A DNA stretch of 64,000 nucleotides. Source: Planctomycetota bacterium (lineage in GTDB: Bacteria > Planctomycetota > UBA1135 > GCA-002686595). How positions within the stretch are numbered: position 1 is the first letter of the stretch; every line of letters starts with the position of its first letter. The DNA lies in contig JADYYP010000036.1 in NCBI GenBank assembly GCA_020853575.1, positions 1 through 64,000 on the forward strand. The letters are read 5' to 3'. The position numbers were made by a program, and so were the translations under genes. Below the pieces are notes generated by a model, which saw only the letters and a program-made list of their open reading frames with translations, searched no databases and was not told where the DNA came from. Below, piece by piece: positions 8,841-18,326 of the stretch.

Positions 8841-9242
8841 TCACATCGCGAACAGCCGCGTGAGACCGAAGGAGCTCAGCGAGGCGAGCGCCAGCGTCAC
8901 GACCAGCGCTGCCCAGGCGAAGGCGCGCTCGCGCAGCGCGAACCAGGTCATCCCCGCGAGATAGGCGGCGACGGCCAGGATCGCGAGCGGGGCGCGCAGC
9001 GCGTCCGCCACTCGCGCGAAGGTCGAGGCGTCGAGCACGCGCGCCAGCGCGGCGCATGCGAGCTCGGCGGGAACGAACCCGGGCAGCATCCACAGCGACT
9101 GCGACCAGCGCAGACTGCACTCCGGGCAGTCGCCGACGTGGCCGGCGACGATCAGCGGGACCGCGTGCGGCACGTACAGCGCGAGCGCCAGCGCCAAGCC
9201 CACGCCCCAAGCCCGCCTGCCCGTCAGTTGCTCGCGTCTCAT
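8841..9242 (-). CDS. Small integral membrane protein, unknown
   Basis: 133-residue hydrophobic protein with about four predicted membrane segments (around residues 12-32, 45-65, 85-105 and 110-130). Between the first two is GDCPECSLRWSQS, with a CxxC pair that could bind metal or form a disulphide. The ATG at 9242 is chosen because GAGG lies upstream. A second in-frame ATG about 27 bp further upstream also has a purine-rich leader. No family recognised. It is divergent from the hemerythrin gene. Confidence 0.6.
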   Translation of the reverse strand: MRREQLTGRRAWGVGLALALALYVPHAVPLIVAGHVGDCPECSLRWSQSLWMLPGFVPAELACAALARVLDASTFARVADALRAPLAILAVAAYLAGMTWFALRERAFAWAALVVTLALASLSSFGLTRLFAM

Positions 9243-9393
9243 GGTCGATCCTCGCCCCCAGAACATCTTTCCTCTTTCGGGGGCCGCCGTGTACCTGGGC
9301 GCCGAAGAACCGCCCCACGATCCAGCACGCCCTCGCGGGGCGACGATCACGACCAGCGCGGAGAGTGCGCCGGCTTCGCCTCGCACCACACCC

Positions 9394-9819
9394 ATGCTCG
9401 ACCGCCTACGCGAACAACACAGCGAGATCCTGGCGCTCGCCCGCACGCTGGCGGACCTCGCGCGCCTCATTCCGACGGCAGGTCACGGCTTGCGCCTGCG
9501 CGCGGCGCTCGACCGCTGGGCCGCGCTGCTGGGCGAGCATCTCGCGCTCGAGGACCAGCGGCTCTACCCCCAGTTGCTGGCCAGCGCCGATCCGCTGGTG
9601 AGCTCCAGCGCGCGTCGCTTCTCGGCGGAAATGGGTGGACTGGCGAGTGCCTTCGCGGTGTTCGACGAGCGCTGGCGTGACGCCTCCGCAATCGAGCGCG
9701 AGGCCGCGAGCTTCCGCGGTGACCTCGACTCGGTCACCGAGGCCCTGACCCAGCGCATCCTGGCCGAGGAGAACTTGCTGTACCTGCTCCAAGGTCGGGC
9801 GGGTGCGCGCGCCGGCTGA
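9394..9819 (+). CDS. Hemerythrin HHE-domain protein
   Basis: 141-residue all-helical protein. The pattern REQHSEIL at the N-terminus and LGEHLALEDQRLYPQLL about 45 residues later matches the first two helices of hemerythrin HHE domains, which bind a di-iron (oxo) centre. Later helices carry E and H-poor sequence (RILAEENLLYLL), so the full set of iron ligands is not obvious. Possible oxygen or NO sensing or iron handling. A second hemerythrin-like gene lies at 31537-32019. Confidence 0.7.
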   Translation: MLDRLREQHSEILALARTLADLARLIPTAGHGLRLRAALDRWAALLGEHLALEDQRLYPQLLASADPLVSSSARRFSAEMGGLASAFAVFDERWRDASAIEREAASFRGDLDSVTEALTQRILAEENLLYLLQGRAGARAG

Positions 9820-9894
9820 GATCGAGCGCGCGGCGACGGGCTGACGCGGCGGAGCGCGCGGCAGGAACGCGTACACTGCGTCGTCCAACTGCCC

Positions 9895-11214
9895 GTGAGC
9901 GAGTCCCGAGCCATCGAAACCAACCGCGTGCCCGCCGATGTCTGGCTGGGCACGGCTCTGCAGGTGCTCGGCCGCTTCTGGGGCGCGGGCTGCACCTTCG
10001 CGATCCTGTATCTCGCGGCCCGCGCTCTGGGCGCCGCTGAGTTCGGCCGCTTCACGTTCTATCTCGCGATGTTCGTGTGGCTCGACAGCCTGGCGAACAT
10101 GGGCACCGGGCAGGTCGCCGTGCAGCGCACCGCGGCACACCCCGAGCGCATCGCGAGCGTGCTGGCCGCCACGCGCAAGATCCGCCTGCGCGCGGGACTG
10201 GTCGGTGTCCTGCTCACCGCTGGCGTCACGCTGTGGACGCGCGAGCCGGACGCCGCCTGGATCGTGCTGGCGTCGCTGTACCCCGTGACGCACGTGCTCG
10301 AGCTCTCCGCGACCGTCTTCCGCAATCGCATCGACTGGGTCGTGCCCGTGCGCATGCGCTCGATCGCGAGCGGCCTGAGCCTGCTCAACGTGGTCGCGCT
10401 GTACGCCTTCGACGTCGAGCGCCCGGCGCTGTACCTGATCGCCGTCGCCGCGGGCAGTGCGGTCGCGAACGTGCTGTTGCACCGCGCGGCCCTGCCGCAC
10501 TTGCCGCGCGAGACACCCGCCGGGCCGCCGGAGCGCGGTGTGTTCGAGGAGGCGCTGCCGCTGGGGATCTCCGCGCTGTGCGCGCAGACCTACTTCTACG
10601 TCGACAACCTGTTCATCCACGAGTTTCGCGGCGAAGAGGAGCTGGGCCACTACAACGTCGCGGTGCGCGCGATGTCGTGGACCATCATGCTCGCGCAGTA
10701 CACCTCGCTGACCGTGCTACCGTGGTTGCGACGTCGCCAGGTCGCCGGAGAGCTCGGCCCCGCGCTGGCCAAGCTGACCACGCCACTGTTCGCGCTCGCG
10801 GGCCTGGCTTGCGGGCTGCTGTGGCCCTGGACGAGCGAGTTGCTCGAGCTCTTCAAGAGCGGCTTCGGCGCGGCCGGCGCCAGCCTGCGCTGGCTGCTCG
10901 GTGCCACGGTCGCGATCTACGCCGGCTCGATCCTGTTGACCGCGGTGGTCGCGCTTGGCCGCAACATGGCCATGCTGTGGATCGCTCTCGGCGGTGTGGT
11001 GCTCAACGTCGCGGCCAATTTCTGGGCGGTGCCCGCGCTGGGGATCGAGGGCGCCGGGATGACGACCTTCGCGACCGAGGCCTTCGTGGCGCTGGCCGCG
11101 GCGTTCACGCTGTGGCGCGAGGGGATTCCGCTGGGGCCCGCGTGGCGCTGGCTCGGCGGCCCGCTCTTGTTCGCGCTCGGCGCGTGGTGCTCGAGCGTGT
11201 TCCACGCTGCGTGA
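9895..11214 (+). CDS. Polysaccharide flippase (Wzx/MATE-like)
   Basis: 439-residue polytopic membrane protein with 12 or more hydrophobic segments. It looks like a lipid-linked oligosaccharide flippase: FGRFTFYLAMFVWLDSLANM in the second segment, and an alternating pattern of helices with an N-terminal charged tail. The start is a GTG giving MSESRAIETNRVP. It is followed 112 bp later by a GT4 glycosyltransferase, so the two may form a surface-polysaccharide unit. Confidence 0.8.
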   Translation: MSESRAIETNRVPADVWLGTALQVLGRFWGAGCTFAILYLAARALGAAEFGRFTFYLAMFVWLDSLANMGTGQVAVQRTAAHPERIASVLAATRKIRLRAGLVGVLLTAGVTLWTREPDAAWIVLASLYPVTHVLELSATVFRNRIDWVVPVRMRSIASGLSLLNVVALYAFDVERPALYLIAVAAGSAVANVLLHRAALPHLPRETPAGPPERGVFEEALPLGISALCAQTYFYVDNLFIHEFRGEEELGHYNVAVRAMSWTIMLAQYTSLTVLPWLRRRQVAGELGPALAKLTTPLFALAGLACGLLWPWTSELLELFKSGFGAAGASLRWLLGATVAIYAGSILLTAVVALGRNMAMLWIALGGVVLNVAANFWAVPALGIEGAGMTTFATEAFVALAAAFTLWREGIPLGPAWRWLGGPLLFALGAWCSSVFHAA

Positions 11215-11326
11215 CGCGCCCATGGGAGTCCTTCGACGCCCCGGCCCACGACGCGCGGCAGGCTTGAACCGGCGAGCACGGCAACTCACGCTGCGCGTCT
11301 CGCGCGACGCGTGAGCGAACCCAACG

Positions 11327-12478
11327 ATGCGCATCGGACTCGACTATCGACCGGCCCTGCAGAATCGCGAAGGCATCGGGCGCTACGCGCGCGAGCTGGT
11401 GCGCGGCTTCGTCGAGCTCGGCCTCGACAGCGAGCTCGGCCTCTTCGGCTACACGTTGGCCGCGATGCGTTTTTCGCGCGAAGAGCTAGGCCTGGCGCGC
11501 TCCAAGGCCGAGCTGCTGCGCTTGCGGCTGCCGTCGAAGTGGTTGCCGGGTTTGCTGCGCACGCTCGGCAAGGGTGTCGACGATCTGGTCGGCGGCGCCG
11601 ACGTGTACCACCACACGCAGCCCAACGTCCTGCCCGTGCGGCGCGCCGCCGAGGTGGCCACGATCTTCGATTGCATCTTCATGTTGCCGGACTCGGGCTA
11701 CCTCGACGCGGACGTCGCCGAGCGCATGACCGCGGCTGCGCGCGAGCAGGTGCGGCGCGCCAAGCGCATCCTGGTGCCCAGCCAGTACGTCGGGGCCGAA
11801 GTCGTGATGGCGCTGGGAGCGCACCCCGCGCGCGTGGCGGTCACCGAGCTCGGATGCGACCACATCGCGAGGTCTCTGCCGCCGGAGGGCTTCGGCCGTG
11901 CTCGAGAGCCGTACGTGCTCACCGTCGCGCGCGTCGATCCACGCAAGAACCACCTGCGCATGCTGCGCGCCTTCGAGCTGCTCGTGCGCGAGGGTTTGCC
12001 GCAGCGCTGGATCGTCGCCGGGCCGCGCGGGCACGCCTGGGAGGAGTTCGCCACCGCGCTCGAGCGCTCACCGGCCAAGGCGCGCGTGCAGTGGATCGTC
12101 GACGCGCCCGAAGCGGAGCTCCCGCGGCTCTACGCGCAGGCGGATTGCTTCCTGTTCGCCAGTCTGAACGAGGGCTTCGGCCTGCCCCCGCTGGAGGCCA
12201 TGGCCTGTGGCGCGCCGGTGGTGTCGAGCTGCGTGACCTCACTGCCGGAAGTCTGCGGCGACGCGGCCTTCTTGGTCGAGCCCACCGACGTCGAACGCAT
12301 CTTCGAGGCCACGCGGCGCGTGTTGGTCGAGCCCGAGCTCGCGGCCGAGCTGCGCGCGCGCGGTCGAGCCCAAGCGCGCAAGTTCACCTGGCGCGAATGC
12401 GCCAAGCACACGCTGCTCGCCTACCGCAAGGCCCTCGAGCCCCAGACCGAGAGCCCGAAGTTGCGCCACACGCTCTGA
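11327..12478 (+). CDS. GT4-family glycosyltransferase
   Basis: 383-residue GT-B glycosyltransferase. The N-terminal loop MRIGLDYRPALQNREGIGRY binds acceptor. The C-terminal nucleotide-sugar domain shows VLTVARVDPRKNH and the E-x7-E motif in NEGFGLPPLEAMACGAPVV, typical of retaining GT4 enzymes. It probably transfers a sugar to a lipid-linked intermediate at the inner face of the membrane. It follows the flippase gene in the same direction and is convergent with the SDR gene. Confidence 0.88.
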   Translation: MRIGLDYRPALQNREGIGRYARELVRGFVELGLDSELGLFGYTLAAMRFSREELGLARSKAELLRLRLPSKWLPGLLRTLGKGVDDLVGGADVYHHTQPNVLPVRRAAEVATIFDCIFMLPDSGYLDADVAERMTAAAREQVRRAKRILVPSQYVGAEVVMALGAHPARVAVTELGCDHIARSLPPEGFGRAREPYVLTVARVDPRKNHLRMLRAFELLVREGLPQRWIVAGPRGHAWEEFATALERSPAKARVQWIVDAPEAELPRLYAQADCFLFASLNEGFGLPPLEAMACGAPVVSSCVTSLPEVCGDAAFLVEPTDVERIFEATRRVLVEPELAAELRARGRAQARKFTWRECAKHTLLAYRKALEPQTESPKLRHTL

Positions 12479-12512
12479 GGCCGGCGACGCGCCGCAGCGC
12501 ACACCGCCCGGC

Positions 12513-13361
12513 TCACTCCTCGCGCAACCGGGCGCGCACCGCGGCTTCGTCGATCTCGCCCTCGCTCCACTGCGTGCGGCCCTCCATGCCGCCCGCGATG
12601 GTGACCACCTGACCGCTGGTGTGGCGCGAGACCGTCGGCGACGAAAGCACCGCGATCGCGCGAGCGATGTCGACCGCGCGAGCGAGTTGGCGCAACGGCA
12701 TCGTGCGGCAGGCGCTGGCGATCGCACCGGGGCGCTCGAGCTCTTCGCGCACCATGTGCGTCACGGTCCAGCCCGGCTCGACCATGTTCACGCGACCGTA
12801 CGGATCGAGCCGCGGGATCTCGTTCTTGAGCGAGGTCACGAGCCCGTGCAGCCCGGCCTTGGCCGCTGCGTAATCGGCGTGGCCGCGCTCGCCGAAACGT
12901 CCCGCGGTCGAGCCCACGAAGCACAGCGAGGCGCCGTGGCCGTCACCGCGCGGTCCGGTGCGCTCGAGCGCCGCCAGGAATGCGCGCGCGGTCCACAACG
13001 CGCCGAGCAAGTTGACCTCCAGCGTCGAGCGGATGCGCTGCTCACTGGCGAGTTGCAGAGGCTCGTCGGGGCGCGGCCAACGGCCGGCATTCGCCACGCA
13101 GACGTCGATGCGACCGAACACCGTGAGCGCGCTCTCCAGCGCCGCCGCGAGTTGAGCTGGCTGCGTGACGTCGGCGCGCACGCACAGGGCGCGATCGGAC
13201 CACGCGCGCCCAGCGACGTAGCGCTCGAGCTCGTCGAAGTGCTCGCATCCCAGCGCCACCAGATTGGCGCCCTCGCCGGCGAAGGTCTCGAGCAGCGCGC
13301 GCCCGATCCCGCCGGAAGCGCCGGTGATCAGCGCGGTCTTGTGGGCCAGGCCGAGGTCCAT
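12513..13361 (-). CDS. Short-chain dehydrogenase/reductase
   Basis: 282-residue classical SDR. NAD(P)-binding TGASGGIG is at residues 13-20, the structural VANAG segment follows, the catalytic Ser is in FVGSTAGRFG, and the Tyr/Lys pair is in DYAAAKAG. The proline-glycine motif appears as VEPGWTVTHM. The substrate cannot be told. It has the general look of 3-oxoacyl-ACP or sugar-type reductases. It lies downstream of the protease/molybdoenzyme genes on the same strand. Confidence 0.87.
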   Translation of the reverse strand: MDLGLAHKTALITGASGGIGRALLETFAGEGANLVALGCEHFDELERYVAGRAWSDRALCVRADVTQPAQLAAALESALTVFGRIDVCVANAGRWPRPDEPLQLASEQRIRSTLEVNLLGALWTARAFLAALERTGPRGDGHGASLCFVGSTAGRFGERGHADYAAAKAGLHGLVTSLKNEIPRLDPYGRVNMVEPGWTVTHMVREELERPGAIASACRTMPLRQLARAVDIARAIAVLSSPTVSRHTSGQVVTIAGGMEGRTQWSEGEIDEAAVRARLREE

Positions 13362-13415
13362 CGCCAGAAGGTACGCCGTCGCACGCGCGGGGAACAGCGC
13401 TGCGCGCGCGGCGGT

Positions 13416-16184
13416 TCAGTCGCCCGTGCTCTGCAGGTAGACGCGGAAGGCCTGGTCGAGCTCCTCGGCCGTCCCGTAACCCAGCGCCTTCCAGCCCTGC
13501 GAGCCCAGCGCGCCCAGGTACTGCGCGCGCACGTACTCGGCGAGCTTCGCGCGCCGCTCCGGAGGAGACTTGTACTTCAGGAAGAACACCAGCGCGGCGG
13601 ACTGTTGGTAGAAGACGTTGACCTCGGCGGGGCGCAACACCCAGGCGGTGTCGGTCAGGCCCGGCACGTCGAACAACGGCTCTTTCCCGAGCTTTTGGAA
13701 CTGCGCCTGCGTCAGCTCGAGCAACTTGGCGAAGGGCATCAGGTGCCCATTGCCGTGCGCCGCCTTGGTGACGTAGGCGCACGCCGGATCTTGCGGCCGC
13801 AGGCCTCCGCGGGCGCGGATCTTGGCGACGACGTCGTCTTGCACGAAGGTCGCGAAGCCCTCGACGATCCAATAGCCGGGCATCGAGCTCGACTGCGGCT
13901 TGCGTTCCGTCGCGGGCCCCAGCCAGGCCACGTCCAAGTAGTGGTGCGTGAGCTCGTGCGCGACCGTCGAGAACAGCCCGCGTCCGAGCAAGTCCTTGCC
14001 TTCGTCGCCACGCGGCACGAAGAAGCGCGAGACCTTCTCCCCCGGCGAGTAGTAGCCCAGCGTGAAATCCGGCGCGCGCTCCGCCATGTACTCCTGCTTG
14101 TCGTAGAGCAAGCGCACGATCAGCGGATCGGACGGTGCGCCTTCCTCGGGCGGCACGATTCCGTGCAAGAGCCGCATCGCCTCCTCGGCCGCGTCGAGAC
14201 AGCCACCGATGATCTCCGGCGACTGGTCGCGCGAGCAGAGCAGCACGTGGGGCGACTGCACCACGACCACGCCCTTGTCCCACGGCGCGCTCTGCACGTG
14301 CTTCCAGATCGGATCGCTCTTCGGCACGAACGCCGCATTCGACGGCAGCAGCTGTGGCACCCAGGTCTTCCAGCGCGCGGCAGCGTCGGAAGCATCACGC
14401 CAAGGAAAAGCCTCGGGAATCAGCTCCACCAGCGCTGCGTCGGCGGATCCTTCCGCCGGCGCGAGCTTCTCGCCGTCGAGCAACAGCATCGAGGCCGTCA
14501 GCGCGAGCTGGTGTTCGCCGCACCACTGGGCAGCCGCGGTGAACGCGGCGCGCGAGGCCTTGCGCAACTCCGCCTCCTTGGCGAGCGGAGCCTTGCGCTG
14601 TGATTCCTTGTTCGAATTCTCGTTGGGCTTGGTCTTGGCGAGCAGCGCTTCGAGCTCGGTCAGCTTGCTCCTCTCGAGCCCGCAGGCCTTGGCCTCGCCG
14701 AGCAAGCGCTGCGCGTCTTCCACCAAGCGCTGCTTCATGAACTGCTGGAAGCCCTCGACCAGGCGCGCGCGATGGTCGACGTCGAGCGCGGCGCGCCACG
14801 CGCGGTGCACCGCGAGCTCGGGGCCGACCAGCTCGACCGAGTCTTCGCGCTCGACCAGCGCGACCTCGCTCTCGCCCAGCTCGGCGACCAAGCCGCCCTG
14901 CTCGTCCTCGATGCGCCAGCCGCGCTCCACGCGCGTCGCACGGCCCAGCACGCGCGAGCCGTCGGCCTTGACCACGCCGTCACCCGATCCCGGCGGCGCC
15001 ACGGCGGACGCGCTCAGCGCGGGGTTCTTCTGCGAGGCCTTGGGACCGAGGAACACCAGCGAGCCCTTGCCGTCGACGAGCACCAAGCGCTGGTCGGCGG
15101 CCGGGTACGCGCGGCGATCGGCGCTCCAGCGCTTGCCCGCCCAGAGTTCCTTGCCGTTCTTGAGGTCGATCGCTCGGCCGGCGGTGTAGGCCACGTCGCG
15201 CGCCAAGGTGATCAGGCCGCGCGGAGCTGGAGTGGCCGGAGAAACCGTGGCCACGCTGCCGCTGGACTCCATGCGCATCAAGGCGCCCGCGGAATCGAAT
15301 CCGAAGGCCGCGCCCGCGATCGCGCCGACGGGGCCGACGAACGGAGCGGGCAAGACCACGGTCTGGGCGCCCTCGACCACGAGCTGCGAGGAAAGTCCGC
15401 GCGAGACGAGCCACGCGCCCGCGCCACCGACCGGTTGCAGGCGCACGATCTGCGCATCACTCGGGAGCTCGTCGGGGCCCGCGCCGAGGTCCACGTCGGC
15501 CGAGCCGAGCACCTTGAGCTTGATCGAATCGAGCTCGTCGAGCTCGACCACGCGCAAGCTCCACTTCCCGCCGCTCGCGAGCAGCGTCGCGCGCGCCGCG
15601 GGGCCGAAGGCCGAGGGTGGCCGCAGAGCCGAAGGTCCGCGCGGGACCTCGAACGAGGTGCGCACCGCGGCCTTGTCGACGGTCGCGATCGTGACGCTCG
15701 TCGGCGCCGCGGCGAACAGCAGATTACCCCACACGCGTGGTGCTTCTCCGCCGGCCATCGCCAGCCGGGCTCCGGCCGTCCAGCTCTTGCCCTCGCGTTG
15801 GAAATCGAAGAAACCGATGTCGCTCTGCGTGACCGCGCCGACGCGCCAATTCCAGGTGAACAACGCACTCGGCACGTCGCCCGTGACCGGCGTGCTCTTC
15901 ACCAGCTTGCGCGTCGCGACCTCGTAGGCGCGCAGCTGCGTGCCCTCCGACTTGATCAGCACGAACACGATGCCGTCCCAGATCACCGGCTCACCGAGGA
16001 TCGTTCCGAGATCGAGCTTGCCCAGCTCCTCGGGTGCGCTGCGCACGGCCTCGACGTCGACGAAGCTCGTGCCGAGCGCGTTGCCCCAGGCTTGACTCCA
16101 CGAGCGCGGCGAAACGTCGACGCGGCCTTGGGCGGACGCGGAGCAGGCGAGGACCAGGACGGCGAGAGAACGAGCGACCAGCAT
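13416..16184 (-). CDS. Secreted protein: beta-propeller fused to HExxH metalloprotease domain
   Basis: 922 residues. There is an N-terminal signal peptide (LAVLVLACSASAQG). Residues about 30-430 have repeated short beta strands and GKELWAGKRW-type blades, as in PQQ-like/YWTD propellers. A Lys/Glu-rich helical linker lies around 470-540. The C-terminal peptidase domain has H743-E-L-T-H747 and a downstream glutamate in VEGFATF (E775), matching the gluzincin zinc site (HExxH plus E about 28 residues on, similar to DUF1570 peptidases). Probably periplasmic or extracellular. It ends 55 bp from the SDR and begins 12 bp from the molybdoenzyme stop codon, so it is likely co-transcribed with it. Confidence 0.78.
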   Translation of the reverse strand: MLVARSLAVLVLACSASAQGRVDVSPRSWSQAWGNALGTSFVDVEAVRSAPEELGKLDLGTILGEPVIWDGIVFVLIKSEGTQLRAYEVATRKLVKSTPVTGDVPSALFTWNWRVGAVTQSDIGFFDFQREGKSWTAGARLAMAGGEAPRVWGNLLFAAAPTSVTIATVDKAAVRTSFEVPRGPSALRPPSAFGPAARATLLASGGKWSLRVVELDELDSIKLKVLGSADVDLGAGPDELPSDAQIVRLQPVGGAGAWLVSRGLSSQLVVEGAQTVVLPAPFVGPVGAIAGAAFGFDSAGALMRMESSGSVATVSPATPAPRGLITLARDVAYTAGRAIDLKNGKELWAGKRWSADRRAYPAADQRLVLVDGKGSLVFLGPKASQKNPALSASAVAPPGSGDGVVKADGSRVLGRATRVERGWRIEDEQGGLVAELGESEVALVEREDSVELVGPELAVHRAWRAALDVDHRARLVEGFQQFMKQRLVEDAQRLLGEAKACGLERSKLTELEALLAKTKPNENSNKESQRKAPLAKEAELRKASRAAFTAAAQWCGEHQLALTASMLLLDGEKLAPAEGSADAALVELIPEAFPWRDASDAAARWKTWVPQLLPSNAAFVPKSDPIWKHVQSAPWDKGVVVVQSPHVLLCSRDQSPEIIGGCLDAAEEAMRLLHGIVPPEEGAPSDPLIVRLLYDKQEYMAERAPDFTLGYYSPGEKVSRFFVPRGDEGKDLLGRGLFSTVAHELTHHYLDVAWLGPATERKPQSSSMPGYWIVEGFATFVQDDVVAKIRARGGLRPQDPACAYVTKAAHGNGHLMPFAKLLELTQAQFQKLGKEPLFDVPGLTDTAWVLRPAEVNVFYQQSAALVFFLKYKSPPERRAKLAEYVRAQYLGALGSQGWKALGYGTAEELDQAFRVYLQSTGD

Positions 16185-16195
16185 GGTCGCAGACC

Positions 16196-18208
16196 TTAGC
16201 GCGCTGCGCTGCGCACGTCGACGCGCGTGCTGTAGAGCGTGTTGCTGTCCCCCATGTCCGACACCTCGGCGGAAACCAAGCCGTTGACGCCGACGCCCTC
16301 GCGCGTTTCCGACGCGATCGGCATTCCATCGACGCGCAGCGTGCCGCGCGGCATGTCGCGCGTGATCCGCACCGGGAGCGTGAGCGCGCCGTGCACGTTG
16401 GAGAGCAACGCCTCCTGCCCATCGTCGAGGCCCAAGGCCCCGGCGTCTTCGGGGTGCATGTGGACGAAGTGCGCTCCGCGGCGGCGCACGTGGCGCGGAC
16501 TGTGGGCGAAGGTCGAGTTGTGCGTGTGCACGCTCGGCGCGCACACCAGCCAGAACTCGCCGCGCGTGCCGGCACCGTCGTCGGGAACGTAGCTCGCCAT
16601 CGCCGGCTGACCGAGCGCGTGCGCGGCCTGACTCACGAGCTCGACCTTGCCGCTCTTGGTGCCCTGTCCCGCGCAACCCGGCGGCGTCACCTTGACGGGA
16701 TCGCCGCGGCGCAACGCGGCCACGGAGCTCGCGCTCCAGTGCACCGTCGAGGCGCGCACGAACTCCTCGGCAACACTCTCGCTCGTCGCATCCCAGGTCT
16801 CGCGCGGCAACTCGAGAGCGCGCGCGATCGCGGCGAATGCGTCTACGTTGCAGCGCGGCCCATCCGGCGGATTGCACGCGCGCCGCGCCCACTGCAGGCG
16901 TCGATGGCCGTAGCTGCGGTAGACGTCGGTGTGCTCGGGGAACATCGTCGCCGGCAGCACGACATCGGCCAACTGCGCAGTGTCCGTGAGGAACTGCTCG
17001 TGTACGACCGTGAACACGTCGGGGCGCGCGAGTCCGGCGCGGACCAGACGCGACTCCGGACACACCACCGCCGGATTGTGGCCCCACACGAACACGGCGC
17101 CGAAACGACCGCTCGCGAGCTCGCGCCCGGTCTTGACTTGCTGGATCACGTCGCGCCGGGCGTCCGCGGGCCGCAAGTCGGGTCGCTCGATCACGTCGTT
17201 CGCGAGCTGGAAACAACCGGCGCTCTCGTAGTGGATCTGCTCCGGCTTGCCGAGCACGCTCGCGAGCGAGCACACCGCGCGCATCGACATCGCGCCATTG
17301 CGGCGCCGTCCGAAACCGACTCCGGTCTTGATCAGGAAGCGCGGCGAGCGCCCGAGCAGGTCCGCCAGCGCCTCGATCTCGTGCGCCGCGATTCCCGTGG
17401 TCGCGCTGGTCCAAGCGAGGTCGTGGGCGCTCAGGACGTGCGCCTCGAATGCCGCTCCGCCGACGCAGCGCTCTGCGAGGAACGCGCGGTTGACGTAGCC
17501 GCGCTCGAAACACAGGCGCATCAACCCCAAGGCGAGCGCCGCATCCGTGCCAGGCTTCAGCAACAGCCCACGGCCGCCCCAAGCCTCGAGCGCACGAAAG
17601 GTGTCCGTGCGGTAGATGTCGAGCGCCAACACCGGCACACCGCGCTTGCACATGCGCTGCACGGCCGGCTGCAAGTGCTGCACGGTGCGCACCATGTCAC
17701 AGCCCCACAGCACCAGCGCGCTGTGCTCCTCCAGCGCCTCGAGGTCCGCGCCGTAGACCTCGCCGAGCACGCACTCGTAACCAGCGGTCGTCGAGTTGTC
17801 GCACAGCCCGCCATCGGTCGTCGTCGCTCCCAATGCGTGCATCGCCCGCATCGGGAAAAAGCGCTGCACGCGCCCCATCGTGCCCGCATAGGACGAAGCC
17901 AGGATCCTGTGCCCGGCGCCGCGCAGCGGGGCGATGCGCTCCGCGATGCGCGCGAGCGCGCGCTCCCAGGTCGCGGGCTCGAGCCGGCCGTCGGGCTTCG
18001 TTCCGACGCGCACGAGCGGCGTCCGCAAACGCTCGGGCGCGTCCAGCAACGCGCCGTAGATCGCGGTCTTGCCGCACAGAACGCCCTTCGAATAGCCGTG
18101 CGCCGGATTGCCGCGCAAACTCACGAAGCGCCCGTGCGCATCGCTCTCGACGAGCATGCCGCACGCGTCCGCGCAGTCGAGCGGACAAGTCACTTGGGTC
18201 GCCGCCAT
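16196..18208 (-). CDS. Molybdopterin-dependent oxidoreductase
   Basis: 670-residue DMSO-reductase-superfamily enzyme. It starts directly with the Fe4S4 motif CPLDCADAC at residues 8-16 and a fourth Cys in GVLCGK, with no Tat signal, so a cytoplasmic location is predicted. The Mo-bis-MGD region includes TTDGGLCDNSTTAGYE, where the ligand is expected. The C-terminal molybdopterin-dinucleotide domain has VHTHNSTFAHSP and HMHPEDAGALGLDDG. No Fe-S or membrane subunit is adjacent, so partner and substrate are unknown. Formate, thiosulfate or sulfoxide-type chemistry are all possible. Confidence 0.87.
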   Translation of the reverse strand: MAATQVTCPLDCADACGMLVESDAHGRFVSLRGNPAHGYSKGVLCGKTAIYGALLDAPERLRTPLVRVGTKPDGRLEPATWERALARIAERIAPLRGAGHRILASSYAGTMGRVQRFFPMRAMHALGATTTDGGLCDNSTTAGYECVLGEVYGADLEALEEHSALVLWGCDMVRTVQHLQPAVQRMCKRGVPVLALDIYRTDTFRALEAWGGRGLLLKPGTDAALALGLMRLCFERGYVNRAFLAERCVGGAAFEAHVLSAHDLAWTSATTGIAAHEIEALADLLGRSPRFLIKTGVGFGRRRNGAMSMRAVCSLASVLGKPEQIHYESAGCFQLANDVIERPDLRPADARRDVIQQVKTGRELASGRFGAVFVWGHNPAVVCPESRLVRAGLARPDVFTVVHEQFLTDTAQLADVVLPATMFPEHTDVYRSYGHRRLQWARRACNPPDGPRCNVDAFAAIARALELPRETWDATSESVAEEFVRASTVHWSASSVAALRRGDPVKVTPPGCAGQGTKSGKVELVSQAAHALGQPAMASYVPDDGAGTRGEFWLVCAPSVHTHNSTFAHSPRHVRRRGAHFVHMHPEDAGALGLDDGQEALLSNVHGALTLPVRITRDMPRGTLRVDGMPIASETREGVGVNGLVSAEVSDMGDSNTLYSTRVDVRSAAR

Positions 18209-18326
18209 GCTGCGTCAAGGTAGCAGGCCCGCGGCCGGACGAGCGGCTCCGTGCGGCGCGAGTCTCGGAAAGCGTCTCACGACAAGCAGCGTGCGAAGCG
18301 CGCTCGGGCGCAGCTACGCTAGCGAG

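Noticed and set aside
13416..18208. Single 1411-codon frame spanning the protease gene and part of the molybdoenzyme gene
   Set aside because: The portion upstream of 16184 is an out-of-frame reading of the molybdoenzyme gene; the signal peptide and family start are at 16184.
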